A stretch of DNA of 64,000 nt, from positions 992,001 through 1,056,000 of the forward strand of contig NZ_QYUO01000001.1 of NCBI RefSeq assembly GCF_003591035.1, in the 5' to 3' direction. The notes below the pieces were generated by a model. It made no database searches and was not told the DNA's origin. It saw only the letters and a program-made list of their open reading frames with translations. Of the stretch, positions 18,014-27,849 are shown in pieces. The DNA is from Noviherbaspirillum saxi (GTDB lineage Bacteria; Pseudomonadota; Gammaproteobacteria; Burkholderiales; Burkholderiaceae_D). The translations under genes were made by a program, and so were the position numbers. Each line of letters opens with the position of its first letter. The stretch's first letter is position 1.

Positions 18014-18913
18014 GTGTTCAAAAAAATATCAATTTTTGGTGTAGGCCTGATTGGCGGTTCATTCGCACTGGCACTCAAAAAAGCAGGTGTCGTTGACAAA
18101 GTCATCGGCGCTGGTCGTCGGATGGAAACGCTGGAGCGGGCCAGGCAGCTCGGCATCATCGATGTGGCCAGCAACTCGGTGGCGGAAGCAGTTGTCGACG
18201 CTGACCTGATTCTGGTCGCGGCCCCAGTTGCCCAAACTGAAGCCATCCTCGCTTCGATCGCACCGCACTTGCAGCCGGGTACCGTGGTCACCGATGCGGG
18301 CAGCACCAAGGGCGATGTCGTCGCGGCTGCACGCAGTGCGCTCGGCGACAAGATCGCGCAGTTCGTGCCGGGACATCCGATCGCCGGTCGCGAGCAAAAC
18401 GGACCAGAGGCTGCAATTGTCGATTTGTATGTCGGCAAGAAAGCGGTGTTGGCGCCGCTACCCGAAAATACCGAAGAATCCGTCGAGCGCGTCGCGGCCG
18501 CTTGGAAACATTGCGGCGCGATCATCCATCGGTTGAGTGCCGAAGAGCACGACCGCGTGTTCGCTGCCGTCAGTCACTTACCCCACCTGCTGGCCTATGC
18601 CCTTGTCGACGATATCGCACGCAAGCCGCATGCGGATCTGCTCTTCCAGTACGCAGCGAGCGGGTTTCGCGACTTCACGCGGATTGCAGGCTCGTCGCCG
18701 GAAATGTGGCGTGATATTTCCCTGGCGAACCAGACTGCATTGTTGAGCGAGCTGGACGCTTATATGGAACAACTGACAGGTCTGCGGGCTCTACTGGCCC
18801 GGCAGGACGGGCAAGCCATCGAAGCGGTCTATGCAAACGCGCAACGCGCTCGGCATAACTGGATCAAGACGATCGAGGCGGCCGAACAACAGAACAAACA
18901 GGGCGGCGATTAA
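18014..18913 (+). CDS. tyrA: Prephenate dehydrogenase
   Basis: NAD(P)-dependent oxidative decarboxylation of prephenate, or of arogenate, toward tyrosine. The 299-residue protein begins with a Rossmann fold: [18 protein letters not shown] at residues 4-21. [10 protein letters not shown] lies near 95, and the substrate motif [14 protein letters not shown] near 117 has the conserved His and Arg. [11 protein letters not shown] near 190 is also typical. The start is GTG 18014. The protein has no chorismate mutase or ACT domain. Its stop TAA overlaps the ATG of aroA by one base, so the two are coupled. Confidence 0.96.
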   Translation: MFKKISIFGVGLIGGSFALALKKAGVVDKVIGAGRRMETLERARQLGIIDVASNSVAEAVVDADLILVAAPVAQTEAILASIAPHLQPGTVVTDAGSTKGDVVAAARSALGDKIAQFVPGHPIAGREQNGPEAAIVDLYVGKKAVLAPLPENTEESVERVAAAWKHCGAIIHRLSAEEHDRVFAAVSHLPHLLAYALVDDIARKPHADLLFQYAASGFRDFTRIAGSSPEMWRDISLANQTALLSELDAYMEQLTGLRALLARQDGQAIEAVYANAQRARHNWIKTIEAAEQQNKQGGD

Positions 18914-20238
18914 TGAAGACTCATCCACATCATCTCGACTTGCAGCCGGCGCTACGGGCGCAGGGAACAGTACGCCTGCCCGGTTCCAAGAGCATTTCCA
19001 ATCGAACCTTGCTGCTAGCGGCACTCGCGCAGGGTACGACCCGTATTCATGACCTGCTCGCGTCCGACGATACCCATGTGATGCTGATGGCCCTGCAAAA
19101 GCTGGGCGTGCAGTGGGAGCAGGTCGGCGAGTCGCAGGAATATATCGTGCATGGCGTCGATGGCGTTTTGCCTATCCATCAGGCAGACCTGTTCATGGGC
19201 AATGCGGGCACCGCGATCCGTCCGCTGACGGCTGCATTGGCCGCAATCGGGGGCGATTACACCTTGCACGGCGTTTCGCGCATGCATGAACGGCCGATCG
19301 GCGACCTGGTCGATGCGCTCAATGCCGTCGGCATGCGCATCGAATATACCGGTCAGCAGGGATTTCCACCCTTGCATATTCGTCGCGGCCAGATTCATAC
19401 GCGCCGCATGCAGGTCAGAGGTAATGTCTCCAGCCAGTTTCTGACGGCGCTGCTGATGGCGGCTCCGCTGATGGCGCGCGAAGAGGTGGTAACGATCGAC
19501 GTGATCGGCGATCTTATTTCAAAGCCTTATATAGAGATCACGCTCAATCTCATGCGCCGTTTCAGCGTCGAAGTCGAACGCGACGGATGGCAATCGTTCA
19601 GCATTCCTGCGGGGCAGCGATATGTCAGTCCTGGTGAAATCCATGTCGAAGGCGATGCCTCGTCGGCATCCTATTTCCTTGCGGCCGGTGCAATCGCCGG
19701 CGGACCGGTACGGGTGGAAGGCGTGGGCCGCGACAGCATCCAGGGTGATGTACGGTTTGTCGAAGCGCTCGAGCAAATGGGCGCGACCATCACCATGGGC
19801 GACAACTGGATGGAAGCGACGTCCAACGGCGTGCTCAAGGCAATCGACGCCGACTTTAATCATATTCCCGATGCGGCGATGACGATCGCCGTTGCGGCCC
19901 TGTATGCCGACGGCCCCAGCACGCTGCGCAATATCGGTAGCTGGCGCGTCAAGGAAACCGACCGCATCGCGGCAATGGCCACCGAACTGCGCAAGGTCGG
20001 CGCGGTCGTGGAAGAGGGCGACGACTATCTGCGCGTCACGCCTCCTGAGCAGATCAAGGCGGCAGCGATCGATACCTATGATGACCATAGGATGGCGATG
20101 TGTTTCTCGCTCGCCTCACTGGACGGCGCGGCACGTCGCGGCGCACCCGTCAGGATCAATGATCCTAAATGCGTCGCAAAAACCTTTCCTGACTATTTCG
20201 ATGCCTTTGCCGCGATAACCCGCGGCGAACTGATCTGA
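18913..20238 (+). CDS. aroA: 3-phosphoshikimate 1-carboxyvinyltransferase (EPSP synthase)
   Basis: Sixth step of the shikimate pathway: transfers enolpyruvyl from PEP to shikimate-3-phosphate. The length is 441 residues. Key segments are [18 protein letters not shown] near residue 25, the PEP-binding [14 protein letters not shown] near 96 (a glycine-alanine pair as in ordinary class I enzymes), [13 protein letters not shown] near 253, and the C-terminal [15 protein letters not shown] near 392. It sits in the order tyrA-aroA-cmk-rpsA found across Burkholderiales, coupled to tyrA by a one-base overlap and 18 bp before cmk. Confidence 0.97.
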   Translation: MKTHPHHLDLQPALRAQGTVRLPGSKSISNRTLLLAALAQGTTRIHDLLASDDTHVMLMALQKLGVQWEQVGESQEYIVHGVDGVLPIHQADLFMGNAGTAIRPLTAALAAIGGDYTLHGVSRMHERPIGDLVDALNAVGMRIEYTGQQGFPPLHIRRGQIHTRRMQVRGNVSSQFLTALLMAAPLMAREEVVTIDVIGDLISKPYIEITLNLMRRFSVEVERDGWQSFSIPAGQRYVSPGEIHVEGDASSASYFLAAGAIAGGPVRVEGVGRDSIQGDVRFVEALEQMGATITMGDNWMEATSNGVLKAIDADFNHIPDAAMTIAVAALYADGPSTLRNIGSWRVKETDRIAAMATELRKVGAVVEEGDDYLRVTPPEQIKAAAIDTYDDHRMAMCFSLASLDGAARRGAPVRINDPKCVAKTFPDYFDAFAAITRGELI

Positions 20239-20256
20239 GCGCAAGCGGACTTTACA

Positions 20257-20931
20257 ATGCACACCCATCCGATTCCCGTCATCACGATAGACGGGCCGAC
20301 CGCTTCCGGTAAAGGTACTGTCGCCCACCGGGTGGCGTTACAACTCGGTTTTCATTTTCTGGATTCCGGCTCACTTTACCGGCTTACTGCATTGAGCGCC
20401 TTGCGTCATCAGGCCAGCTTGAACGACGAACATGCCTTGGCCAAGCTTGCTGAAAAGCTGCCCTGCAAATTCGTCGGCGACCAAGTGTGGCTGGCCAATG
20501 AAAATGTCACTTCCGCCATTCGCGCTGAGGAAGTTGGCAATACGGCATCGAAGATTGCCGTTCTGCCAACCGTGCGCCGTGCGCTCGTCGGGCTGCAACT
20601 CGGCTTCCGGGCAGCGCCGGGACTGGTAGCCGACGGCCGCGACATGGGGACCGTCATCTTTCCGCAAGCAACGGTCAAAGTCTTCCTCACGGCAAGTGTG
20701 GAAGCACGTGCATATCGGCGGCATAAGCAATTGATTGACAAGGGTTTTCCTGCTACTATGGAAGACCTTCTCAAGGATTTGAGGGAGCGTGATGCGCGCG
20801 ATTCCGGTCGCGCCATCGCCCCGTTGAAGCCGGCGGATGGGGCGTATATTCTGGACACTTCGGATATGACTGCAGATCAGGCAGTCGAGCAGGTGCTTCG
20901 GTGGTACGCAGCTGTAAAAAAACATGCGTAA
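20257..20931 (+). CDS. cmk: Cytidylate kinase
   Basis: Phosphorylates CMP and dCMP with ATP. The 224-residue protein has the P-loop [19 protein letters not shown] at about residues 8-26 and the CMP-binding [14 protein letters not shown] near 38. [15 protein letters not shown] near 125, RAYRRHKQL near 148 and the LID-region [18 protein letters not shown] near 176 are also present. Together with rpsA and ihfB directly downstream this is the classical cmk-rpsA-ihfB order of proteobacteria. The 128-bp gap to rpsA carries the rpsA leader. Confidence 0.96.
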   Translation: MHTHPIPVITIDGPTASGKGTVAHRVALQLGFHFLDSGSLYRLTALSALRHQASLNDEHALAKLAEKLPCKFVGDQVWLANENVTSAIRAEEVGNTASKIAVLPTVRRALVGLQLGFRAAPGLVADGRDMGTVIFPQATVKVFLTASVEARAYRRHKQLIDKGFPATMEDLLKDLRERDARDSGRAIAPLKPADGAYILDTSDMTADQAVEQVLRWYAAVKKHA

Positions 20932-21059
20932 TCATTACGCTGCTTTTGTAGTGCGATTGGTGTCCGTCCTGGCGCAAGGCCTTGATGGATGTTGATAAAC
21001 CTGACCCAGTATGCGATCGAAAAATTCCGATGGTGACTGGCTAACCCCTTTTCTAACTT

Positions 21060-22766
21060 ATGTCTACTGCGCAACAAGAATCAACCGGTATGGAAAGCTT
21101 TGCAGCCCTGTTCGAGGAGTCGCTCTCCCGTCAGGACATGCGTTCCGGTGAAGTGATTTCTGCTGAAGTCGTTCGTCTCGACCACAACTTCGTGATCGTC
21201 AACGCCGGCCTGAAATCCGAAGCTTTCATCCCCGTCGAAGAATTCAAGAACGACAACGGCGAACTCGAAGTCCAGGTTGGCGACTTCATCTCCGTTGCGA
21301 TCGAATCGCTGGAAAACGGCTTTGGCGACACTATCCTGTCGCGCGACAAGGCCAAGCGTCTGGCATCGTGGCTCTCGCTCGAAAAAGCGATGGAGTCTGG
21401 CGAGATCGTTACCGGCACAGTCAATGGCAAGGTCAAGGGCGGTCTGACCGTTCTGACCAACGGCATCCGCGCCTTCCTCCCGGGTTCGCTGGTCGACACC
21501 CGTCCGGTCAAGGACACCACGCCGTACGAAGGCAAGACCATGGAGTTCAAGGTCATCAAGCTGGACCGCAAGCGCAACAACGTTGTGCTGTCCCGCCGCG
21601 CCGTCATCGAAGCATCGATGGGCGAAGAGCGCGCCAAGCTGATGGAAACCCTGAAGGAAGGTACTGTCGTCACCGGTATCGTCAAGAACATCACCGACTA
21701 CGGTGCGTTCGTTGACCTCGGAGGCATCGACGGCCTGCTGCACATCACCGACCTCGCATGGCGTCGTGTGCGTCACCCGTCCGAAGTCCTGTCTGTCGGC
21801 CAGGAAATCACTGCCAAGGTCCTCAAGTACGATCAGGAAAAGAACCGCGTTTCGCTGGGCGTCAAGCAACTGGGCGACGATCCTTGGACCGGTCTGTCCC
21901 GTCGTTACCCGCAAGGTACACGCCTGTTCGGCAAGGTTACCAACCTGACCGACTACGGTGCGTTCGTTGAAGTCGAACAGGGCATCGAAGGTCTGGTACA
22001 CGTTTCCGAAATGGACTGGACCAACAAGAATGTGGCTCCGAACAAGGTTGTCCAGCTGGGCGACGAAGTGGAAGTCATGGTTCTGGAAATCGACGAAGAG
22101 CGTCGCCGTATCTCCCTCGGCATGAAGCAGTGCAAGCCGAATCCTTGGGATGACTTCGCGATGTCGCACAAGAAGGGCGACAAGGTTCGCGGCGCGATCA
22201 AGTCGATCACCGACTTCGGCGTGTTCATCGGCCTGGCAGGCAACATCGATGGTCTGGTGCACCTGTCCGACCTGTCCTGGACTGAAGCTGGCGAAGAAGC
22301 CGTTCGCAAGTTCAAGAAGGGCGACGAGCTGGAAGCTGTCGTTCTGGCAATCGATGTCGAGCGTGAGCGTGTTTCACTGGGCGTCAAGCAACTTGAAGGC
22401 GACCCGTTCAACAACTTTGCTGCAATGAACGACAAGGGCGCTATCGTAACCGGTACCGTCAAGTCGGTTGAGCCGAAGGGCGCCGTGATTCAGTTGTCCG
22501 AAGAAGTTGAAGGCTATCTGCGTGCGTCCGAAATCTCCCGTGATCGCGTGGAAGATGCCGGTACACACCTGAAGGTCGGCGACAAGGTTGAGGCTCTGGT
22601 CATCAACATCGACCGCAAGGCACGCAGCATCCAGCTGTCGATCAAGGCAAAGGACAATGCTGAAACGCAGGAAGCCATGCAGAAGATGTCTGCTGATTCC
22701 AATGCGGCTTCCGGCACCACCAGCCTTGGTGCATTGCTGAAAGCTAAGCTCGACAACAAGCAGTAA
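21060..22766 (+). CDS. rpsA: 30S ribosomal protein S1
   Basis: The 568-residue S1 protein brings mRNA to the 30S subunit and unfolds structured leaders. It holds six S1 OB-fold repeats. The last four have the regular form [28 protein letters not shown]...; closely similar copies begin near residues 195, 280, 367 and 454. The first two, ribosome-binding, repeats are more diverged, as usual. The start ATG 21060 has no recognisable Shine-Dalgarno: the preceding bases are CCCCTTTTCTAACTT. This resembles E. coli rpsA, whose leader relies on structure and S1 autoregulation, so similar control is inferred here. Confidence 0.98.
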   Translation: MSTAQQESTGMESFAALFEESLSRQDMRSGEVISAEVVRLDHNFVIVNAGLKSEAFIPVEEFKNDNGELEVQVGDFISVAIESLENGFGDTILSRDKAKRLASWLSLEKAMESGEIVTGTVNGKVKGGLTVLTNGIRAFLPGSLVDTRPVKDTTPYEGKTMEFKVIKLDRKRNNVVLSRRAVIEASMGEERAKLMETLKEGTVVTGIVKNITDYGAFVDLGGIDGLLHITDLAWRRVRHPSEVLSVGQEITAKVLKYDQEKNRVSLGVKQLGDDPWTGLSRRYPQGTRLFGKVTNLTDYGAFVEVEQGIEGLVHVSEMDWTNKNVAPNKVVQLGDEVEVMVLEIDEERRRISLGMKQCKPNPWDDFAMSHKKGDKVRGAIKSITDFGVFIGLAGNIDGLVHLSDLSWTEAGEEAVRKFKKGDELEAVVLAIDVERERVSLGVKQLEGDPFNNFAAMNDKGAIVTGTVKSVEPKGAVIQLSEEVEGYLRASEISRDRVEDAGTHLKVGDKVEALVINIDRKARSIQLSIKAKDNAETQEAMQKMSADSNAASGTTSLGALLKAKLDNKQ

Positions 22767-22782
22767 GTATCGAGAGTAATAC

Positions 22783-23088
22783 ATGACGAAGTCGGAGCTG
22801 ATTGCCCGTCTGGCCGAGCGTTATCCGCAACTGGTAGCAAAGGATGCGGATTACGCGGTCAAAACTATCCTTGATGCAATGGCCGACGCCTTGTCGAACG
22901 GTCAGCGTATCGAAATTCGCGGATTCGGCAGTTTTGCGTTGAACAGCAGGCCGCCGCGTATTGGTCGCAATCCAAAATCGGGCGACAAGGTGATGGTCCC
23001 GGAAAAACGGGTGCCGCACTTCAAGCCCGGCAAGGAATTGCGCGAACGGGTAGACGCGATGGTAGGACAGCCAATCAAGGAAGATTGA
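22783..23088 (+). CDS. ihfB: Integration host factor subunit beta
   Basis: A DNA-bending histone-like protein that acts as a heterodimer with IhfA. The 101 residues begin [17 protein letters not shown], with the dimerisation helices, followed by [20 protein letters not shown] and the DNA-intercalating arm with [20 protein letters not shown]. It lies 16 bp after rpsA with a GAGAG binding site. A strong terminator at 23225-23254 follows, after about 140 bp of sequence with no evident gene. Confidence 0.96.
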   Translation: MTKSELIARLAERYPQLVAKDADYAVKTILDAMADALSNGQRIEIRGFGSFALNSRPPRIGRNPKSGDKVMVPEKRVPHFKPGKELRERVDAMVGQPIKED

Positions 23089-23224
23089 GTCGCCACTTGC
23101 AGCGATAGACAGATACGGGCCACTGGCCGGTATAGTGAGCTTACTCGGCAAAACCAGAGCGCCGTAAGACGGCATCCTGATGAAGTCGACGCATTTTTGT
23201 TGTAGCGGATATTTGCAGGAAATC

Positions 23225-23254
23225 AAAACGGCATCCTCGGATGCCGTTTTTTTT
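23225..23254 (+). terminator. Terminator after ihfB
   Basis: AAAACGGCATCC (23225-23236) pairs with GGATGCCGTTTT (23239-23250), a 12-bp perfect stem with a two-base gap in the literal sequence (the real loop is larger), followed by TTTT. Confidence 0.9.
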
Positions 23255-23345
23255 CACGTACAATTTCATCTTCTTCTATACGCTCCAGCAACTTTTCATC
23301 TGCGACCGTATAAATCGGATCAGATACAAAAAGGAGCATCGCGGC

Positions 23346-23660
23346 ATGAAAATTCTTTTTCGCATCGTAGCGGCAATCCTTTTCGTCGTTTTCTTTGGAT
23401 TTGCACTGAAGAATACTCAAGAAGTTGCCTTGCGCTTCTTTTTTGATTACGAAATGCGTGGCCCGCTGGTTATGCTACTGCTCGCATTTTTTGCCGGTGG
23501 CGCTAGCCTTGGGATCCTCGCTATGCTGCCGACCGTATTCCGGCATCGACGTGAGTTGGCACGGCACAGGAAAACCATCACAACCATGGAACATGAACAG
23601 GTAGTGCAACAGCGCGCACGCGCGCAACCGCCACAACCTGACAGCGTGGTCAATAAATAA
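23346..23660 (+). CDS. lapA: Lipopolysaccharide assembly protein A (DUF1049)
   Basis: A 104-residue inner-membrane protein with two membrane segments, about residues 3-20 (LFRIVAAILFVVFFGFAL) and 39-62 (PLVMLLLAFFAGGASLGILA), separated by a short loop containing FALKNTQEVALRFFFDYE. These are the hallmarks of the LapA/YciS family. The tail is a charged coiled-coil-like region. ATG 23346 follows AAGGAG at 23331-23336. It is the partner of LapB, 21 bp downstream, in controlling LpxC turnover and LPS synthesis. Confidence 0.88.
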   Translation: MKILFRIVAAILFVVFFGFALKNTQEVALRFFFDYEMRGPLVMLLLAFFAGGASLGILAMLPTVFRHRRELARHRKTITTMEHEQVVQQRARAQPPQPDSVVNK

Positions 23661-23681
23661 TCTCCAACAACAAGAAACCGC

Positions 23682-24857
23682 ATGGAATTTGAAACCTGGT
23701 GGCTGCTCGGCATCCCAGTCTTTTTCGGCCTGGGATGGATTGCCGCGCGCGTCGATATCAATCAATTGATCTCTGAATCCCGCAGTCTTCCACGAGGTTA
23801 TTTCAAAGGTCTCAACTTTTTGCTTAACGAGCAGCCGGATAAAGCCATTGACGCTTTCATCGAGATCGTCAAGCTGGATCCCGAAACCATTGACCTTCAT
23901 TTTGCGCTTGGCAATCTGTTCCGCCGGCGCGGTGAGATCGAACGCGCTATCCGCGTCCATCAAAACCTGCTGGCCCGGCCGGACTTGCCGCTGGAATCCA
24001 AAGTGCATTCGCAATACGAACTTGGACAGGACTATCTGAAAGCCGGATTGCTCGATCGCGCGGAAGAAACATTTAACGGCCTGGTCGATAGCCAGTACGG
24101 CGCACAGGCAAGACGCGCGCTCCTGGAAATCTACCAGCGGGAAAAGGAATGGATCCGCGCCATCGATGCGGCGCGTGCGTTGCAAGAGTCGGGTGCCGGC
24201 GCGCGGCAAAAGGAAATCGCGCAATTCTATTGCGAACTGGCACAGGATGAACTGGTGCACACCCATCCCGATGCCGCGCTTGCGATGCTGGACAAGGCGC
24301 TGGCAACCGACCGCAGTAATGTGCGTGCGGCGATGCTGATCGGCGATGCTTATCTCGCCAAGGGTGATACCGAAGCCGCGTTGATGGCGTGGCGCCGTGT
24401 GGAACAGCAAAGCGTACCGCATGTGGCGCTCGTGGCCCAGCGCCTGATGGATGGATATCGCGCCGTCGGAAGACCGCAGGAAGGTGTCAACCTGCTGAAA
24501 AACTATCTTGCGCAGGCGTCGTCGATCGACTTGCTTGAAGTCGTTTTCAAGGCAGTACTGGAACTCGACGGCGTCGATGCTGCCAATCAGTTGGTGAGCG
24601 ATGAATTGCGGCGTATGCCGACCCTGCTGGGACTGGACAAATTCCTGGAAGCGAGATTGATGGAAGCGCCGCCTGAAGTGCGGCCCGAGCTATCGCTCGT
24701 GAAGAACCTGGTTCATGGGTATACGCAGAAACTGGCCCGCTACCAGTGCAATCATTGCGGTTTCAAGGCCCGTCAGTTTTATTGGCAGTGTCCAGGCTGC
24801 AGCCAGTGGGAATCCTATCCACCACGTCGTACGGAAGAACTGAATGTGATGAATTGA
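23682..24857 (+). CDS. lapB: Lipopolysaccharide assembly protein B (TPR, rubredoxin-like zinc domain)
   Basis: LapB (YciM) is a membrane-anchored cytoplasmic scaffold that presents LpxC to FtsH and so limits LPS synthesis. The 391 residues comprise an N-terminal anchor (WWLLGIPVFFGLGWIAAR), a conserved GYFKGLNFLLNEQPDKAID first TPR, tandem TPR repeats to about residue 340, and a C-terminal rubredoxin-type metal site, CNHCGFKA and CPGCSQWES. Order and spacing with lapA are as in other proteobacteria. Directly downstream lies a ugd remnant, fitting an envelope polysaccharide neighbourhood. Confidence 0.95.
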   Translation: MEFETWWLLGIPVFFGLGWIAARVDINQLISESRSLPRGYFKGLNFLLNEQPDKAIDAFIEIVKLDPETIDLHFALGNLFRRRGEIERAIRVHQNLLARPDLPLESKVHSQYELGQDYLKAGLLDRAEETFNGLVDSQYGAQARRALLEIYQREKEWIRAIDAARALQESGAGARQKEIAQFYCELAQDELVHTHPDAALAMLDKALATDRSNVRAAMLIGDAYLAKGDTEAALMAWRRVEQQSVPHVALVAQRLMDGYRAVGRPQEGVNLLKNYLAQASSIDLLEVVFKAVLELDGVDAANQLVSDELRRMPTLLGLDKFLEARLMEAPPEVRPELSLVKNLVHGYTQKLARYQCNHCGFKARQFYWQCPGCSQWESYPPRRTEELNVMN

Positions 24858-24860
24858 ATT

Positions 24861-25391
24861 TTGCCTTTCAAGCCCCCTGATCGGCCAACCTGCAGTACGT
24901 GCTTGCCGCTGCCGGCAACATCAGAAGCATATCTCGGCGTAAAGGTCGTCGATCGCTTCGGAGATAATTTGAGCGGCCGGCATTTTGCGATCTGGGGTCT
25001 GGCGTTCAAGCCCAATACCGACGATATGCGCGAAGCACCGTCACGGGTACTGATTCACGAGCTGATTTCACCCGGAGCGACCGTCGCCGTCTATGATCCG
25101 CTTGCTTCGAAAGACGCACGCCACGTTCTTGAAGCGGATATGGGTGACATACCTGACGGTTATCAGCGCATCCGATTTTGCGATAATTCGAAGAATGCGT
25201 TGCAAGATGCCGACGCACTGATCATTATCACCGAGTGGAAAACATTTCGCAGTCCCGACTTTCAGCAAATCAAGGCCCTTTTAAAGAACCCCGTCATCTT
25301 CGATGGGAGAAACCTGTTCAAACCATGGGCAATGGCACATGCCGGTATTGAGTACCATGGCATCGGCCGCTCATCTACCAATGAATCATGA
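24861..25391 (+). pseudogene. ugd: UDP-glucose 6-dehydrogenase, C-terminal fragment only
   Basis: From about residue 28 this frame reads as the UDP-binding C-terminal domain of UDP-glucose dehydrogenase: VVDRFGDNLSGRHFAIWGLA, FKPNTDDMREAPSRVLI, DALIIITEWKTFRSPDF and VIFDGRNLFKP. An intact enzyme has about 450 residues. Here the NAD-binding domain, the catalytic cysteine region and the central helix are absent, and the only start is a TTG in non-homologous sequence. About two thirds of the gene was deleted immediately after lapB. The fragment still ends with the 4-bp ATGA overlap to the next gene. It can have no dehydrogenase activity. Confidence 0.85.
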
Positions 25392-26326
25392 GTGAAACAA
25401 CAATTTCTCTGAAGACGTCACGCGTGCTGGTCGTCGGCGATGTGATGCTGGACCGCTACTGGTTTGGTGAAGTCAATCGCATTTCCCCGGAAGCACCTGT
25501 CCCTGTAGTACGCATCGAGCGCCGCGAAGACCGACTCGGCGGTGCCGCAAATGTGGCGCGCAATGCAGTCGCCTTGGGTGCGCATACCGGATTGCTGGGG
25601 GTGGTCGGGCAGGATGAAGCCGGCGATGCCGTGCAACGGATGCTGACCGAACTGAACGTCAACGGCCATCTGAGTCGCGATAACTCGATTTCTACCATCA
25701 TCAAGCTGCGTGTCATTGGGCGCCAGCAACAACTGCTGCGAGTCGACTTCGAACATCCGCCGACCGAAACCGTGCTGCGCGACAAGCTGACACGCTTCAA
25801 TACCTTGCTGCCCGAATACGACGTGATCGTACTTTCCGATTACGCCAAGGGGAGCCTGGTTAATGTCGCCGAGATGATCGCCGCCGGCCGGGCGCTTGGC
25901 AAATGCATTCTGGTGGATCCCAAAGGAGAGGACTTCAGCCGTTACAAAGGGGCTTCCATCCTTACGCCTAACAAATCCGAAATGCGGCAAGTGGTCGGTT
26001 CCTGGAAGACGGAAGAAGAATTGACTGCCAAGGCGCAGCAGTTGAGGAAAACGCTGGAGCTGGAAGCCTTGCTGCTGACGCGCTCGGAAGAAGGCATGAC
26101 CCTTTATACCGATCAGGCTGCCTTGCACATTCCCACCGTCGCGCGCGAAGTCTACGATGTGTCCGGAGCCGGGGACACGGTCATTGCAACCTTGGCTGCC
26201 ATGCTGGGCGCAGGACGGCCGCTCGCTGAAGCGGTCTCGATTGCCAACCGTGCAGGTGGAATTGTCGTAGGCAAGCTTGGAACAGCTACGGTGACCAGTG
26301 AGGAACTATTCGGTAAGCACCCCTAA
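25388..26326 (+). CDS. hldA: D-glycero-beta-D-manno-heptose-7-phosphate kinase
   Basis: A PfkB-fold sugar kinase (RfaE1/HldA) that phosphorylates heptose 7-phosphate at C1 on the way to ADP-heptose for the LPS inner core. The 312 residues cover only the kinase domain of HldE; there is no nucleotidyltransferase domain, as is usual in Burkholderiales, where a separate HldC does that step. Motifs are VLVVGDVMLDRYWFGEVNRI near residue 13, DRLGGAANVARNAVALGAH near 48, and the catalytic YDVSGAGDTVIATLAAML near 257. It is coupled to the ugd remnant by ATGA. No hldD epimerase gene follows. Confidence 0.92.
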   Translation: MSETTISLKTSRVLVVGDVMLDRYWFGEVNRISPEAPVPVVRIERREDRLGGAANVARNAVALGAHTGLLGVVGQDEAGDAVQRMLTELNVNGHLSRDNSISTIIKLRVIGRQQQLLRVDFEHPPTETVLRDKLTRFNTLLPEYDVIVLSDYAKGSLVNVAEMIAAGRALGKCILVDPKGEDFSRYKGASILTPNKSEMRQVVGSWKTEEELTAKAQQLRKTLELEALLLTRSEEGMTLYTDQAALHIPTVAREVYDVSGAGDTVIATLAAMLGAGRPLAEAVSIANRAGGIVVGKLGTATVTSEELFGKHP

Positions 26327-26341
26327 GGTCCGGCAAGTCAA

Positions 26342-26417
26342 AAAGTTAACATTTGGCTAATATATTTGTTGTATATTAGATAACCTTCCCGGGCGACATC
26401 CTGGGATTGTTAACTTT
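26342..26417. promoter_or_regulatory. Nested inverted repeats upstream of comEA
   Basis: AAAGTTAACA at 26342-26351 is the reverse complement of TGTTAACTTT at 26408-26417. Between them CTAATATA at 26357-26364 pairs with TATATTAG at 26372-26379. The AT-rich stretch lies 25-100 bp before the comEA start and probably contains its promoter and a regulator site. Confidence 0.4.
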
Positions 26418-26441
26418 ATCTATCTGGACTTTGGAGAAAAA

Positions 26442-26804
26442 ATGTTGAAAAAACTACTGATTGCGCTCTCACTTATCATCACTTTCGGAACAGCCCTTGC
26501 ACAGGTCGACGTCAATAAGGCGGATCAGGCCACATTAGAAGGTATCCGTGGCGTCGGGCCAAAGTTGTCGAAGGCCGTTCTCGATGAACGTAAGAAGGGC
26601 GGAGAGTTCAAGGATTGGAGCGATCTGGAGTCACGTGTGAAAGGCGTTGGCGATAAAAGCGCCGTCCGGCTTTCCAATGCTGGCCTGACCGTGAATGGTC
26701 AAAGTCGTCCAGGCGCTGCCCCGGCTGCGAAAGCCGACAAGCCCACACAAGCGAAAAAGGACATGAAAAAAGAAGACGCAAAGAAGGACGACATAAAAAA
26801 GTAA
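26442..26804 (+). CDS. comEA: ComEA-like helix-hairpin-helix DNA-binding protein
   Basis: A small secreted protein with signal peptide MLKKLLIALSLIITFGTALA, then a helix-hairpin-helix pair (VDVNKADQATLEGIRGVGPK and LESRVKGVGDKSAVRL) as in ComEA, which binds incoming DNA in the periplasm during transformation. The 120-residue protein ends with a Lys/Asp-rich low-complexity tail (KKDMKKEDAKKDDIKK), probably adding nonspecific DNA affinity. GGAG precedes the ATG. It is monocistronic, with inverted repeats upstream and a terminator downstream. Other HhH proteins of this size exist, so a competence role is inferred. Confidence 0.85.
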   Translation: MLKKLLIALSLIITFGTALAQVDVNKADQATLEGIRGVGPKLSKAVLDERKKGGEFKDWSDLESRVKGVGDKSAVRLSNAGLTVNGQSRPGAAPAAKADKPTQAKKDMKKEDAKKDDIKK

Positions 26805-26822
26805 TTCTGCGATAGTCGTTCG

Positions 26823-26852
26823 GCCCCGGAGACGATCGTTCCGGGGCTTTTT
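26823..26852 (+). terminator. Terminator after comEA
   Basis: GCCCCGGA (26823-26830) pairs with TCCGGGGC (26840-26847), followed by five T. Confidence 0.9.
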
Positions 26853-26946
26853 CATTTGACCTCCGGGCATTGCAGTATGCGGTAACGGCGGCACATGTTG
26901 CCGACTCCGATTAAAATGATGTTTTTATGGAAGCACCGAATCTGCC

Positions 26947-27849
26947 ATGCCTTATCTGACTATAGAAGACACGATTGGCAACACGCCGCTCGTGCAGTTG
27001 AAACGACTTCCCGGCGAAGATGCAGCACGCCGCAATAATGTCATCCTGGGCAAGCTGGAAGGCAATAATCCGGCTGGATCGGTTAAGGACCGTCCCGCAC
27101 TGTCGATGATCAAGCATGCCGAAGAGCGTGGAGAAATCAAGCCCGGCGATACGCTCATCGAGCCAACCAGTGGTAACACCGGGATTGCCCTTGCGATGGC
27201 GGCCTCCATACGCGGCTACAAAATGGTGTTGCTGATGCCCGAGAATCTAAGCGAAGAACGGCGCCAAAGCATGGCTGCATATGGCGCCAAGATCGTGCTT
27301 ACTCCCAAAACGGGGGGTATGGAATATGCACGTGACCTTGCCGAACAAATGCAAAAGGAGGGGAAGGGCATCATCCTCGATCAGTTTGCCAATCCCGACA
27401 ATCCCCGTTCCCACTATGAAGGTACGGGTCCCGAAATCTGGCGCGATACCGAAGGACGTATCACGCATTTCGTCAGCGCGATGGGGACTACCGGCACCAT
27501 CATGGGGGTTTCACGTTTTCTCAGGGAAAAAAATCCGAAAGTGCGCATCGTTGGCGCCCAACCTGAAGAAGGTTCTCAGATCCCCGGCATTCGTAAATGG
27601 CCGGAAGCATATATGCCGAAAATCTTCGACAAGTCCGGTGTCGATCAGCTGGAATACGTTAGCCAGGCCGCTGCGGAACAGATGGCACGCCGGATGGCGG
27701 TAGAAGAGGGGATTTTTTGCGGTATTTCGGCTGCGGGCGCCTGCGAAGTCGCCTTGCGCGTCTCGCAGACGGTGGAAAATGCGACGATCGTATTTATCGT
27801 CTGCGACCGTGGCGACCGTTATCTCTCGACGGGAGTGTTTCCGGCTTGA
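26947..27849 (+). CDS. cysM: Cysteine synthase B
   Basis: A PLP enzyme forming cysteine from O-acetylserine and sulfide or thiosulfate. The 300 residues have the PLP lysine in NPAGSVKDRPALSMI near residue 40, the phosphate loop EPTSGNTGIALAMAA near 75 and the PLP glycine region AMGTTGTIMGVSRFL near 178. Length and the IPGIRKWPEAYMPKIF segment favour CysM over CysK. A GGTCGCAA...TTGCGACC hairpin at 27864-27894 lies just past the stop but lacks a T run. The gene is separately transcribed. Confidence 0.95.
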   Translation: MPYLTIEDTIGNTPLVQLKRLPGEDAARRNNVILGKLEGNNPAGSVKDRPALSMIKHAEERGEIKPGDTLIEPTSGNTGIALAMAASIRGYKMVLLMPENLSEERRQSMAAYGAKIVLTPKTGGMEYARDLAEQMQKEGKGIILDQFANPDNPRSHYEGTGPEIWRDTEGRITHFVSAMGTTGTIMGVSRFLREKNPKVRIVGAQPEEGSQIPGIRKWPEAYMPKIFDKSGVDQLEYVSQAAAEQMARRMAVEEGIFCGISAAGACEVALRVSQTVENATIVFIVCDRGDRYLSTGVFPA

